The notes beneath the pieces were generated by a model. It was given only the letters and a program-made list of their open reading frames with translations, searched no databases and was not told the DNA's origin. A stretch of 64,000 nt of DNA from Desulfonatronovibrio magnus (GTDB taxonomy: Bacteria > Desulfobacterota > Desulfovibrionia > Desulfovibrionales > Desulfonatronovibrionaceae): positions 1-64,000 of the forward strand of contig NZ_JYNP01000036.1 in the NCBI RefSeq assembly GCF_000934755.1, read 5' to 3'. The translations under genes and the position numbers were made by a program. Shown here piece after piece: positions 1-8,841 of the stretch (position 1 is its first letter; each line of letters starts with the position of its first letter).

Positions 1-399
1 CTGTGCCAGGCGTAAAGCTCTCATCTTTGACGGAACTTTTCTGGCAATTGAGAATCAATCATATGTAAAAATCGTAAGAATAAGAAAATTGTAAGCGTCT
101 GATTTTATTAGCAAAACGATTCTGGTTACTTGTAAGCTCCTCACCTGGGCGGACCAGGGGCCGAACGTGTGAGTAACTAAAAAATCAGCCTTAACACGTT
201 ACAGATTGCCGCGCTCGAAGACTCGCTCGCAATGACACCTGAGCTGTCAGGGATGTAATTGATGAAAACCTGTCACCCACGAGTGAGCCTAAGCGACCGA
301 AGCAATCTGTACGGCAAAACCATAATACTTTGAATTTATTGCGTATTTGGTTTTAGTTACTTAGAAGAAACATTCAAAATTCAACACCCACTTGAGATG
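1..399. repeat. Left-edge intergenic repeats (families F and E)
   Basis: No gene is seen here. Bases 1-120 match the end of a repeat that recurs at 29460-29540, 49300-49420 and 49605-49725 (family F: shared words include TTTGACGGAACTTT and AATCGTAA). Bases 125-180 are a hairpin unit bounded by GTTACT and AGTAACT with a GC-rich centre. Bases 181-365 are a copy of family E (shared words GATTGCCGCGCTCGAAGACT and GCGACCGAAGCAATCTGTA), which recurs at 29545, 29919, 48919 and, reversed, at the right edge of the window. All are non-coding in appearance. Confidence 0.8.
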
Positions 400-1542
400 T
401 TAAGCATGTAACTCAACATATTTCTGCAGCCTGTCCATGCCTGTTTTGATGTTCTCTAATGAATTGGCGTAGGAAAACCGTAAATAGCCTTCAGCGCCCT
501 GACCAAAATCAATGCCTGGAGCTACGCCAACCCCGGCTTTATCTAAAATGTCAAAAGCCAGCTCATAAGAATTATCTGAAAGAAATGAAGCATTGGCAAG
601 GATGTAAAAGGCTCCAGTAGGTTCAATGGTGATGCCGAAGCCCATATCTTCGAGCCTGCTCAGCATGTATTCTCTTCTGTCATTATAAATGGTTTTCATA
701 CGGGCAACGTCCTGGTCAGCCTCCTTAAGGGCTGCAATCCCGGCCCATTGGGCAACAGAATTGGCAGAAATGAAAAAGTTCTGGTGAACTATCTGCAATG
801 TTCTCACAAAAGGTTGAGGAGCTATCAGGTAACCCAGTCTCCAGCCAGTCATGGCATACAGTTTGGAAAAGCCATTAAGTACAAACACTTCGTCGGAAAA
901 TTCAAGGGCAGTGTGCTCATTGCCTTTATAAACAAGGCCGTGGTATATTTCATCAGAGATAACATAAGGCCCAAGTCTGCATAAGCTGGCAAGGGTTTCA
1001 GGTGGTGTGAGGTTTCCTGTGGGATTGGCCGGAGAATTGATGAAAATGCCTTTGGTACGTTCAGTTAGATGTTTTTGAACAAGTTCGGCAGTCAGTTGGA
1101 ATCCATTTTCCTGACTGACCCTCACTCGAACGGGGGTTCCTCCAGCAAAACATATAAAACTGGGATAACAGGCGTAATGGGGATCAGAGATAATTACTTC
1201 ATCTTGTGGATGCAGCAGTGCTGAAAAGAGCATGAACATGGCAGGTGATGTGCCCGAGGTTACGATGATCCTTCCTGGATCAATATCGACATTGTATGTT
1301 TTGGCGTAGTGCTCGCTAATGGTCTGCCTGAGCTCAAGAATCCCCAGGCTGTGAGTATAATGTGTTTCTCCTTGCTCCATGGCCTTGACTGCTGCTTTTT
1401 TTACGCATTCCGGTGTGTCAAAATCAGGTTCACCGATTTCCAGATGAATGATTTTAGAGCCACTTTTTTCCATTTCCCGTGCCTTTTCCAGTATTTCCAT
1501 AACATAGAAAGGTTTTAGAGCTGAGCATCTTTTTGAGATCAT
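400..1542 (-). CDS. PLP-dependent aminotransferase, class I/II (aspartate aminotransferase-like)
   Basis: A 380-residue fold-type I aminotransferase that should transfer amino groups between an amino acid and a 2-oxoacid in the cytoplasm. Visible signatures are the NPTG motif at about 173-176, SDEIY at 196-200, the PLP-binding lysine in NGFSKLYAMTGWRLGY (K227), and a C-terminal YLRFSYA whose arginine is expected to bind the substrate carboxylate. Length is normal for the family. The start ATG is preceded by AGGA on the minus strand. It stands alone, divergent from ettA. The substrate cannot be read from sequence; aspartate, alanine or aromatic amino acids are all possible. Confidence 0.93.
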   Translation of the reverse strand: MISKRCSALKPFYVMEILEKAREMEKSGSKIIHLEIGEPDFDTPECVKKAAVKAMEQGETHYTHSLGILELRQTISEHYAKTYNVDIDPGRIIVTSGTSPAMFMLFSALLHPQDEVIISDPHYACYPSFICFAGGTPVRVRVSQENGFQLTAELVQKHLTERTKGIFINSPANPTGNLTPPETLASLCRLGPYVISDEIYHGLVYKGNEHTALEFSDEVFVLNGFSKLYAMTGWRLGYLIAPQPFVRTLQIVHQNFFISANSVAQWAGIAALKEADQDVARMKTIYNDRREYMLSRLEDMGFGITIEPTGAFYILANASFLSDNSYELAFDILDKAGVGVAPGIDFGQGAEGYLRFSYANSLENIKTGMDRLQKYVELHA

Positions 1543-1905
1543 GTTTTTTTCCTGTTGTCAGTTGTTATTTCATGTTCCATGGTATTCAGTATGTTCCGTG
1601 GCATGGCCTCATGCCTCGCACGGGCTTTTTTTCATGCAGAGGTCTGAAAAAGCACATTTTGCCAATTTTATAAACCACCCTGTTTAAGACTTGTGACTTG
1701 TGCCGGCAAAGGATATGAGAACTGCTTGCTGCTAAACAGCGATATTGACTATATTATATAAGGATCTGTCAAGGATAGCATTGAGTATTGCGTAATGCTT
1801 TCTGCGATTTTCCAGGAAGACTCATTCACAACCGGCAAAAATAGATTCGTCAAACATCAAAACTACAAAATAAACATAATTTTTTAACAAGGATGAGGAA
1901 TTGTT
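1543..1905. other. Divergent intergenic region, aminotransferase/ettA
   Basis: This 363-bp gap between divergent genes must hold both promoters, but no clear -35/-10 pair could be fixed. An AT-rich run around 1745-1765 (TTGACTATATTATATAAGG) is the most promoter-like stretch. Bases 1574-1612 contain a degenerate repeated CATGTTCCATGG/TATGTTCCGTGG pattern. Nothing else is recognised. Confidence 0.4.
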
Positions 1906-3588
1906 ATGAGTAATGAGCCAAATAAAATTATTTATTCCATGGTCAAGGTCAGCAAGTTTTATGATAAAAAACCGATTTTAAAGGACATTTCTCTATCATA
2001 TTTTTATGGGGCCAAGATTGGTGTTCTCGGTATGAACGGATCAGGTAAAAGCTCTCTTTTAAAAATTCTGGCAGGAGTAGATCAGGATTTTCAGGGTGAA
2101 ACCATTCTTTCTCCAGGATATTCCATTGGTTATCTGGAGCAGGAACCTCTGGCCAATGAAAAGCGCACTGTCAGAGAAGTCGTGGAGGAAGGTGCCGCAG
2201 AAACCGTGGCCCTGCTCAAGGAGTTTGAGGAAATTAACTTAAAATTCGCTGAACCCATGAGCGATGATGAAATGAACAAGCTTATTGAACGTCAGGGCGA
2301 AGTACAGGAAAAGTTGGACGCCGCAGAAGCGTGGGATCTCGAGTCAAGACTGGAAATGGCCATGGATGCCCTGCGATGCCCGCCCTCTGATATGACTCTC
2401 GACAAAGTTTCCGGCGGGGAAAGAAGAAGGGTGGCCTTATGCCGTCTGCTGCTGCAACAGCCTGATATTCTGCTGCTAGATGAGCCCACCAACCATCTTG
2501 ATGCTGAAACAGTGGCCTGGCTTGAACACCATTTACAACAGTATCCAGGTACCATCATCGCAGTAACTCATGATCGTTATTTTCTGGATAATGTGGCAGG
2601 CTGGATCCTGGAGCTGGATCGCGGCAGGGGAATACCCTGGAAAGGTAATTATTCTTCCTGGCTGGATCAAAAGAAAGAACGACTGCGCAGAGAGGAAAAA
2701 TCAGAAAGCGACAGACAAAGAACTCTGGAACGTGAACTTGAGTGGATCAGAATGTCACCACGTGGCAGGCATGCCAAGAGTAAAGCCAGGATAGGGGCTT
2801 ATGAGCAGATGCTCAACCAGGACACCGAGAAACAGCAAAAGGAGCTTGAGATATTTATCCCCCCTGGACCACGTCTGGGCAGTAAGGTTATTGAGGCCCA
2901 AAACCTGACCAAAGCCTTTGAGGATCGGTTGCTCATAAGTGATATGCATTTTATTATTCCTCCAGGTGCCATAGTGGGCATAATTGGCCCCAATGGCGCT
3001 GGTAAAACCACCATGTTTCGCATGATTACCGGAGTGGAAAAGCCGGATGCCGGTGAGATTAACGTTGGTGAATCCGTAAGGCTGGCTCATGTTGACCAGC
3101 ACCGTGATGATCTTGAGGGAGACAAAACTGTTTTTGAAGTTATCAGCGACGGACATGATATGATCAAAATGGCTGGCAAAGAGATCAATGCCCGGGCTTA
3201 TCTTGGCAGATTCAATATTACAGGCGGAGATCAGCAGAAAAAGGTCAGTGTGCTTTCCGGTGGAGAAAGAAACAGGGTGCAACTGGCCAGAATGCTCAAA
3301 CAGGAGGCAAATGTTCTGCTGCTGGATGAACCAACCAATGATCTTGATGTAAACACCATGCGAGCCTTGGAGGAAGGGTTGCTGAACTTTGCCGGATGTG
3401 TTCTGGTCATCAGCCATGATCGCTGGTTTCTTGACCGCATTGCTACTCACATTATGGCCTTTGAAGGCAACAGCGAGGTTCTGTTTTTTGACGGCAACTT
3501 CACAGAATATGAAGAGGATAGAAAGAAAAGGCTGGGCAAAGAGGCGGAAATACCCAAAAGAATCAGGTATCGTAAACTGGTCAGATAA
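1906..3588 (+). CDS. ettA: ABC-F translation factor EttA (energy-dependent translational throttle)
   Basis: A 560-residue ABC-F ATPase that binds the ribosomal E site and couples nucleotide state to the first elongation step. Two ABC domains are visible. Domain 1 has Walker A GMNGSGKSS (about 42-50), signature VSGGERRR and Walker B LLLDEPTNHLD. Domain 2 has GPNGAGKTT, LSGGERNR and LLLDEPTNDLD. An inserted arm of about 45 residues follows the first Walker A, and the inter-domain linker is charged, as expected for EttA. There is no membrane segment. GAGG lies upstream of the ATG. Its last 8 bp overlap the convergent U32 gene. Confidence 0.96.
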   Translation: MSNEPNKIIYSMVKVSKFYDKKPILKDISLSYFYGAKIGVLGMNGSGKSSLLKILAGVDQDFQGETILSPGYSIGYLEQEPLANEKRTVREVVEEGAAETVALLKEFEEINLKFAEPMSDDEMNKLIERQGEVQEKLDAAEAWDLESRLEMAMDALRCPPSDMTLDKVSGGERRRVALCRLLLQQPDILLLDEPTNHLDAETVAWLEHHLQQYPGTIIAVTHDRYFLDNVAGWILELDRGRGIPWKGNYSSWLDQKKERLRREEKSESDRQRTLERELEWIRMSPRGRHAKSKARIGAYEQMLNQDTEKQQKELEIFIPPGPRLGSKVIEAQNLTKAFEDRLLISDMHFIIPPGAIVGIIGPNGAGKTTMFRMITGVEKPDAGEINVGESVRLAHVDQHRDDLEGDKTVFEVISDGHDMIKMAGKEINARAYLGRFNITGGDQQKKVSVLSGGERNRVQLARMLKQEANVLLLDEPTNDLDVNTMRALEEGLLNFAGCVLVISHDRWFLDRIATHIMAFEGNSEVLFFDGNFTEYEEDRKKRLGKEAEIPKRIRYRKLVR

Positions 3589-4828
3589 TAGTTCTGACAA
3601 ACAGATGTTTTTTGATATCCGGGTGTTGAGCGCATAAAAAAGCATTTACACCGGAATTGACCTGGGAGGTTTTCTGGCCATTCAGGTTCTCTAAGCTGTA
3701 CTGCCCGGCACGGATGACCGGGCGGTGCAGCCCTGGCAGTATAATTTCTATATCGTCAGTAGAATTCCACTTATCTTTGATCTGTAACAGCCATTTATGG
3801 TCTCCTAAACGCTCAATGACTCTTGCCAGAATTTTTTTGCTTCTGTGGGCTGCTTTCTGATGTGTGGTGTATATTTTTTTTTTGTAAAGAAAGAAGCCAG
3901 ATCCAAGAGGTCTGGTGCTGATGTATCCAAGCTCACTTAAATATAATGCGGGCCTGAACTGTTTTTTAAAGAAATCGTCAATAGCTGTACGGTATATATC
4001 CGCAACCATGGCAATATAAGAAACGCTTTTGGTTCTTCCTTCAATTTTTAAAGAGTGAAGCCTGTTTCTGATCATCCAGGGAATGAACTTAACAAGGCAC
4101 AGATCTTCAGCGCTGAAAATCTTTGAAAAGCCAGGTCCCTGCTTAACAGTCCAGACAGGGTATCCAGGCCTGGTTTTTTCTTCGAGATCAACTGGATGGG
4201 GCCGGTAATCATACCTGCAGGGATGGGCACAAAGGCCCTGGTTTGCTGATCTTTTATTGAGATGTGCGCTTAAAAAGCATCTTCCGGATACAGCCATGCA
4301 CATTGCTCCGTGCACAAACATTTCCAGTTCCATTTGTGAACAATTTTTTAAAATGGCATTTATGTCTTTGATACTTAATTCCCTGGACAAATTTACTCTT
4401 TTGACACCTTGCTCCTGCCAGAAACTTATTGAAGGCAGGTTGCAGGTGTTGGCCTGGGTGCTGAGGTGCAAAGGTATATCTTTGTTTCTTTTTCTGATGA
4501 GATTGAGTACCCCTGGATCAGCAACTATAAGCGCATCAAAACTCATGGAGAGTATATAGTCTAAGAGTTTTTCTACCTTGGGAATATCTTTTTGCAAAGG
4601 AAGTGCGTTTAGGCAGAAGTAGGCTTTTGCTCCGGCAGAGTGGGCTTTTTCAATGCTTAGATGTAATTCTTCATTTGAAAAACCTTTGGCCTTGGACCGG
4701 AGATTGAGTTCTGAACCGCCAAGGTAAACAGCATCTGCCCCGTATGCGAGGGCTGTCTCGAGGCGTTCCATATCTCCTGCAGGACAAAGTAACTCAGGCT
4801 GTGCAAGCAGGGATGAGTTCAGGTCCAA
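3581..4828 (-). CDS. U32 family peptidase-like protein (possible tRNA hydroxylation factor)
   Basis: A 415-residue member of the U32 family, related to YegQ/TrhP-type proteins that help make 5-hydroxyuridine in tRNA and to RlhA; older annotation is collagenase-like peptidase. The N-terminal ELLCPAGDMERLETALAYGA is the typical family start. The diagnostic Cys-rich block EMFVHGAMCMAVSGRCFLS, followed by GLCAHPCRY, is intact. The best start is a TTG at 4828 inside the end of the upstream PHP gene, with GGAG before it, giving a 10-nt overlap and suggesting translational coupling. The 3' end overlaps ettA tail-to-tail by 8 nt. The exact substrate is not known. Confidence 0.88.
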   Translation of the reverse strand: MDLNSSLLAQPELLCPAGDMERLETALAYGADAVYLGGSELNLRSKAKGFSNEELHLSIEKAHSAGAKAYFCLNALPLQKDIPKVEKLLDYILSMSFDALIVADPGVLNLIRKRNKDIPLHLSTQANTCNLPSISFWQEQGVKRVNLSRELSIKDINAILKNCSQMELEMFVHGAMCMAVSGRCFLSAHLNKRSANQGLCAHPCRYDYRPHPVDLEEKTRPGYPVWTVKQGPGFSKIFSAEDLCLVKFIPWMIRNRLHSLKIEGRTKSVSYIAMVADIYRTAIDDFFKKQFRPALYLSELGYISTRPLGSGFFLYKKKIYTTHQKAAHRSKKILARVIERLGDHKWLLQIKDKWNSTDDIEIILPGLHRPVIRAGQYSLENLNGQKTSQVNSGVNAFLCAQHPDIKKHLFVRTII

Positions 4829-5676
4829 AGTCCCTGCTCCATTCTTTTGTTTTTCATGTCCTGAACAATGGAGTATGGCATGTTCAGTTTGCCTTTTCCT
4901 TTGCCGAGACTGATGTCGGGTTTGATGGATCCATGAAAGTCAGAACCTCCACTTGGCAGAAGGTCGAGTTCCTGACAAATTTTCAGGTATGTTCGGGTTT
5001 GTTCAGCAAAATGCTCAGGATAAAAGACCTCCATTCCGTCCAGTCCCATTTCCTTGAGGTTGAGAAGTTCTTTTCTCAGGCCCTCTGGAGAGAGTTTTAG
5101 AGAAAAAGGATGGGCAAGGATCACGGTTGCCTGTTCGTTTTTGAGCATGGCAATTGCCTTTTCAGGGCTGAATTTTTCTTTTGGAACATAAGCTGCTCCG
5201 CCAGGTCCGATATATTTGTCAAAAGCCTCCTGGATGTTTGAAATTATTCCCTTATTCATGAGTACCCTTGAAATATGAGGTCTGCCCATGGCCGCATCTC
5301 CGGCCAGTTGTTTAACTTCCTCGAAACTGATGTCCACACCAGTTTCCTGCAGCTTGCTGATCATAATGTTGTTGCGATTGTTTCTTTTGGCTCTAAGCTC
5401 TCGCAGGGCGCTGGAGAGCACAGGAGCATCAGGTGTTACCCAAAGGCCAATAATGTGCATGAGGCCTGGATACTCAACGCTTAGTTCGCAACCTGGAATA
5501 ACTTCAATGTCCAGATCTTTTCCAGCCTCCATGGCCTGAGCCAGGCCGTCAGTTGTGTCATGATCCGTCAAAGCAATGGCTTTAAGCCCTTTGTTTTTGG
5601 CGTGTCTAACCAGCTCAAAGGGAGTGTATGTGCCGTCAGAGGCGGTTGAATGAGCATGCAGGTCTATCTGGGACAT
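4819..5676 (-). CDS. PHP-domain metal-dependent phosphoesterase / exonuclease
   Basis: A PHP-family hydrolase, about 285 residues, resembling the RNase AM/YciV group (5'-3' trimming of short RNAs, or nucleotide phosphatase). Metal ligands visible in order are HAH near the N-terminus (DLHAHSTASDG), LTDHD, GCELS, AHPFSL and the C-terminal SGGSDFHG. The start is set at the ATG of MSQIDLHAH because AGG sits at the right distance; an upstream in-frame TTG (5694) would put the ribosome site inside the gene. It is followed by the U32 gene with a 10-nt overlap, so the two form an operon. Confidence 0.9.
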   Translation of the reverse strand: MSQIDLHAHSTASDGTYTPFELVRHAKNKGLKAIALTDHDTTDGLAQAMEAGKDLDIEVIPGCELSVEYPGLMHIIGLWVTPDAPVLSSALRELRAKRNNRNNIMISKLQETGVDISFEEVKQLAGDAAMGRPHISRVLMNKGIISNIQEAFDKYIGPGGAAYVPKEKFSPEKAIAMLKNEQATVILAHPFSLKLSPEGLRKELLNLKEMGLDGMEVFYPEHFAEQTRTYLKICQELDLLPSGGSDFHGSIKPDISLGKGKGKLNMPYSIVQDMKNKRMEQGLWT

Positions 5677-6041
5677 AATAATCCTCGAGTGCAATAGTTA
5701 ATTTACAGTATCAATATCAGGCGGACTATGCCAGCAAGTTAGTGCTTGCAAAGCAGAATAATGTTTGCAATGAAGAAAATGCAGTTTAAGACATGAGTGG
5801 CCTGCCTTATATCTTTTTTTGTGAGTCTTCATGTTTCATGGTGGAAATTCTTATGCCGGAAAAAAACGCTCCCATTGGAAACAGTCCCAAAGTCGAGCGA
5901 CCTGTCACTATACACTGTCACCCATTTTTTTGTTTTCTGTGACAGGATTTAAGCGGTAAGTTTCCAAGGCGCTTAAATGATGCATACAATAAAATTTACT
6001 GACAGGGAGGCTGCGAGTGGCGGGTAAATTCAGTTTTGAGG
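5677..6041. other. Intergenic region downstream of infA
   Basis: No gene is seen. It carries two inverted repeats: CTGTCAC...GTGACAG around 5924-5945, and a perfect 9-bp stem ATTTAAGCG (5947-5955) / CGCTTAAAT (5970-5978). The second contains AAGCGGTAAGTTTCC, reminiscent of the reversed start of the modular repeat found elsewhere. Neither stem is followed by a clear T-run, so calling them terminators would be speculative. Both lie in the 3' region of infA. Confidence 0.5.
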
Positions 6042-6260
6042 TTACTTAAACCTGTAAGTTATTCTGCCACGAGTGAGGTCATAGGGTGAAAGTTCTACTT
6101 TGACCCGGTCCCCCGGTAAGATGCGAATATAGAATTTTCTCATTTTACCTGAAATATGTCCCAACACTTCGTGCCCATTGTCTAACTTTACTTTGAACAT
6201 GGCATTGGGCAGAGCCTCTTCGACTATGCCTTCCACCTCAATAGCTTCTTCTTTGGCCAT
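6042..6260 (-). CDS. infA: Translation initiation factor IF-1
   Basis: A 72-residue S1-fold (OB) protein that binds the ribosomal A site during initiation. The whole chain matches IF-1: start [11 protein letters not shown], core [20 protein letters not shown], and the ending [24 protein letters not shown] lies five bases before the ATG. It appears to be a single-gene unit with 364 bp of repeat-bearing DNA downstream and over 600 bp upstream. Confidence 0.98.
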   Translation of the reverse strand: MAKEEAIEVEGIVEEALPNAMFKVKLDNGHEVLGHISGKMRKFYIRILPGDRVKVELSPYDLTRGRITYRFK

Positions 6261-6903
6261 AATAACTCCTTGAGTATTTTTAATTTAAGATGCAATAAAC
6301 TGGTAAGCTTCATCTGCAGAGACACCCGGTATTACATTTTTAATTATCATGTTGTGCTCCTGGCAGATTTGTTACGCTCCCACTGTTAATCCTACAATTA
6401 TTATGATGATGAGGCGGTCTTGTCAAGAATCTGTGTATATTCGATGAAATCCTGAGCACAGCCAGATGAAATGGTAAATTACTAAATTATTATGTTTAAA
6501 CAACTACCTTGAGCAAGCTATATGCGGGACATTCCGCGTTCCTGAAAAAGGGGATCATAAGCTGTTGATAAGCATTGCGGGATGTGGTATCTTATGAGAT
6601 GGTAACAAACACCCCTGTTGAGGGATTATTATCTGTAAAGATTATTAATTATTCCTATCTGTTTAGCGCTTTTAAGGAAAGCAGGGGACAGGCACTCCGG
6701 GACCCACTTGAACATCATTTTGTGCTTAAAATATCTTATTTTTTTGGACAAGTGGGTCCCGGAAGAGCCAGTCCCCCTCCGGGCTGTATGCCTCCGGGCA
6801 GGAAGCCGTGCCACATGCAAATGGCTATACTGTTACCAATTATTCAATAACACTTAAACCATGAGTCGCAAATCAGCGCATTTTGAAAGGAGAACCGAAC
6901 AAA
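6261..6903. other. Intergenic region infA/trpB2 with a small mobile element
   Basis: This divergent gap of about 640 bp contains the small element at 6655-6837 (separate entry). The rest is AT-rich, with no open frame longer than repeat-derived ones. The promoters of infA and of the trpB2 gene should lie here; no exact position could be assigned. Confidence 0.5.
6655..6837. mobile_element. Small TIR element, type A copy 1 (MITE-like)
   Basis: A 183-bp copy of the type A element also seen at 14766 and 40727. Left end is TATCTGTTTAGCGCTTTT; right end is ATGGCTATACTGTTAC plus one extra C. The direct repeat AATTATTC flanks it on both sides (6647-6654 and 6838-6845), an 8-bp target duplication. 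The interior holds a hairpin of GGGACCCACTTG against CAAGTGGGTCCC. There is no transposase; the open frames across it are chance readings of a palindrome. Confidence 0.8.
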
Positions 6904-8253
6904 ATGGACTCAACTAAAATCAATCTTTTAGAAAAGGATATGCCCAGACAATGGTACAATGTATTGCCTGATCTGACTGATCCTTTGGCACCCCCTCTTG
7001 ATCCAGGTACCAACCAACCTCTGGCTCCGGAAAAATTGGAGGCAATTTTTCCCAACTCCCTGATTGAACAGGAAATGTCCATGCAACGTTGGATTGATAT
7101 TCCTGAACCTGTGCTCGATATATATAAACTATTTCGTCCCTCTCCTCTGGTAAGAGCCAGGCGGCTTGAACAGGCCATAGGAACAAAGGCCAGGATTTAC
7201 TACAAAGATGAATCCGTTTCCCCTGCTGGTTCTCACAAGCCCAACACAGCAATTGCTCAGGCATATTACAACAAGATAGAAGGGGTTAAAAGGCTCAGTA
7301 CGGAAACAGGTGCCGGACAATGGGGTACAGCCTTGTCTTTTGCCTGCAAAATGTTTGATATGCAGTGTACTGTATATATGGTCAGGTGCAGCTATGACCA
7401 GAAACCTTATCGGGGTATAATCATTCGATCATACGGGGGTGAGGTATTTCCCTCTCCATCGGATAAAACCGCCATTGGCAGGCAGGTGCTGGAAAAAGAT
7501 CCTGATTCAGGAGGCAGTTTAGGGCTGGCCATATCTGAGGCTGTAGAAGATGCTGCTGCCAATGAAGATACCAAATATGCTCTGGGCAGTGTTTTGAACC
7601 ATGTTATTCTGCATCAGACCATTACCGGGCTTGAGGTAAAGAAGCAATTGGATATTGCTGGAGAAAAGCCGGATATCCTGGTTGGTTGCGTTGGGGGAGG
7701 CAGTAACTTTGGAGGGCTTGTTCTGCCCTATATGCCTGAAAAAATGCAGGGTGAGAACATAAGGTTTGTAGCTGTAGAACCCCATGCCTGCCCTACATTG
7801 ACCAAAGGACGTTTTACCTATGATTTTGGCGATATGGCCCAGAAAACGCCTCTTCTGAAGATGTATACTCTGGGGCATGCCTATTTTCCGCCTCCGATTC
7901 ATGCTGGAGGTCTGCGTTATCATGGAGAATCGCCTATTGTTTCTCATATCGCCAAGCACGGCTACGCCGAAGCCAGGGCGTATTATCAGAATGAAGTTTT
8001 TGATGCAGCCAGACTTTTTATGCAGACTGAAGGTTTTGTACCGGCGCCTGAAACGTCGCATGCTATCAAAGCCACCATTGATTTGGCCAAGGAAGCTGAT
8101 CCAGGACAGGTGATTGTTTTTCTTTACTCTGGTCATGGGCTGCTGGATCTCGGCTCTTATGACGCCTATCTGCGAGGTGATCTGCTTGATAAGGCATTTA
8201 CAGATGAAGAAATTGAAGAAGCCCTGAAGACTTGTCCCAGTGTCGGGTTTTGA
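6904..8253 (+). CDS. Tryptophan synthase beta-like protein (TrpB2 type)
   Basis: A 449-residue PLP enzyme of the tryptophan synthase beta superfamily that joins L-serine and indole. The PLP lysine is in SPAGSHKPN (about K112), and the phosphate-binding loop is [11 protein letters not shown]. The long N-terminal extension and overall length of about 450 mark the TrpB2 subgroup rather than the TrpA-dependent TrpB1 (about 400). The ATG at 6904 is chosen because AAAGGAG lies just before it; the in-frame TTG at 6883 falls in that site. No trpA or other trp gene is near. It is followed after 34 bp by a phasin-like gene. Confidence 0.93.
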   Translation: MDSTKINLLEKDMPRQWYNVLPDLTDPLAPPLDPGTNQPLAPEKLEAIFPNSLIEQEMSMQRWIDIPEPVLDIYKLFRPSPLVRARRLEQAIGTKARIYYKDESVSPAGSHKPNTAIAQAYYNKIEGVKRLSTETGAGQWGTALSFACKMFDMQCTVYMVRCSYDQKPYRGIIIRSYGGEVFPSPSDKTAIGRQVLEKDPDSGGSLGLAISEAVEDAAANEDTKYALGSVLNHVILHQTITGLEVKKQLDIAGEKPDILVGCVGGGSNFGGLVLPYMPEKMQGENIRFVAVEPHACPTLTKGRFTYDFGDMAQKTPLLKMYTLGHAYFPPPIHAGGLRYHGESPIVSHIAKHGYAEARAYYQNEVFDAARLFMQTEGFVPAPETSHAIKATIDLAKEADPGQVIVFLYSGHGLLDLGSYDAYLRGDLLDKAFTDEEIEEALKTCPSVGF

Positions 8254-8287
8254 CGAATTGTTTAAAGCATTTTAAAGGAGATATGAA

Positions 8288-8629
8288 ATGATAGACTTAT
8301 TCAAAAAAGGTCTTTTCACCGGGCTGGGCCTGGTGATTGTCACTGCGGAAGAGATAGAAAAGAAAATACATACCCTTGTGGACAAAGGCAAATTAAGCGC
8401 TGAAGAAGGTGAAAACATTATCAAGGAGTTTCTTCAGAAAAGTGAAGCGCAGCAGAATCAGGTTCAGGAGTGGATTAATAAAAGTTTGAACTCTGCTATG
8501 GAATCTTTTGATATTGCCCGTAAAGAAAACGTAGAAGATCTTGAAGCCAGGGTTTCCAGCCTGGAAGACCGTGTTTCCGCCCTGGAGACTCTTCGACTGG
8601 AAGATGATAAGAAACGGACTGATATATAG
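8288..8629 (+). CDS. Phasin-like coiled-coil protein
   Basis: A 113-residue protein similar in layout to the phasin / polyhydroxyalkanoate granule-associated family. An N-terminal amphipathic piece (LFKKGLFTGLGLVIVTAEEI) is followed by a charged helical region, and the C-terminal 35 residues read as heptads (VEDLEARVSSLEDRVSALE), a clear coiled coil. AAGGAG precedes the ATG. It sits 34 bp after the TrpB2 gene and is probably co-transcribed with it. Whether it binds storage granules or acts as a membrane-surface helper is unknown; no PHA synthase is in the window. Confidence 0.7.
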   Translation: MIDLFKKGLFTGLGLVIVTAEEIEKKIHTLVDKGKLSAEEGENIIKEFLQKSEAQQNQVQEWINKSLNSAMESFDIARKENVEDLEARVSSLEDRVSALETLRLEDDKKRTDI

Positions 8630-8631
8630 AA

Positions 8632-8792
8632 CTGCAGCGACACTTTGTTTTAGTTAATGCCTCGGCCACCGGGGACAATCATTATGAAACCCACTTGAGC
8701 AACAACTGTTGTTTTAAAAGTCTGATTTTGGCGGCAGGTGGATCCCGGAAGAGCCCGCCCCATTGCCAAATGCAATGGGGCTAAACTCTTAC
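8632..8792. repeat. Chimeric small element remnant (type D left, type C right)
   Basis: The left part (GCGACACTTTGTTTTAG, then GCCTCGGCCACCGGGGACA) matches the type D elements at 33706 and 53448. The right part (TGGATCCCGGAAGAGCC... GGGGCTAAACTCTTAC) matches the GTAA-ended type C elements. No target duplication links the two ends, so it looks like two elements joined by recombination or nested decay. It ends 49 bp before the ubiB-like gene. Confidence 0.6.
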
Positions 8793-8841
8793 GAACAATT
8801 GATGCCAAAGGGGTGGTTGAAGCTACCCACTGGAAAACTTA

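Noticed and set aside
2755-3645. 296-residue antisense frame over ettA
   Set aside because: It is a shadow of the ettA coding frame; composition and lack of a ribosome site do not support a gene.
5692-5694. TTG start for the PHP gene
   Set aside because: The AGG ribosome site lies between this TTG and the ATG at 5676, so the ATG is the better start.
6629-6850. Open frames across the small element (both strands)
   Set aside because: The same frame recurs in the type A copies because the DNA is a repeated palindrome; there is no ribosome site and no protein family resemblance.
7519-8136. 205-residue antisense frame in the trpB2 gene
   Set aside because: It lies entirely inside a well-supported gene with intact motifs and has no recognisable domain.
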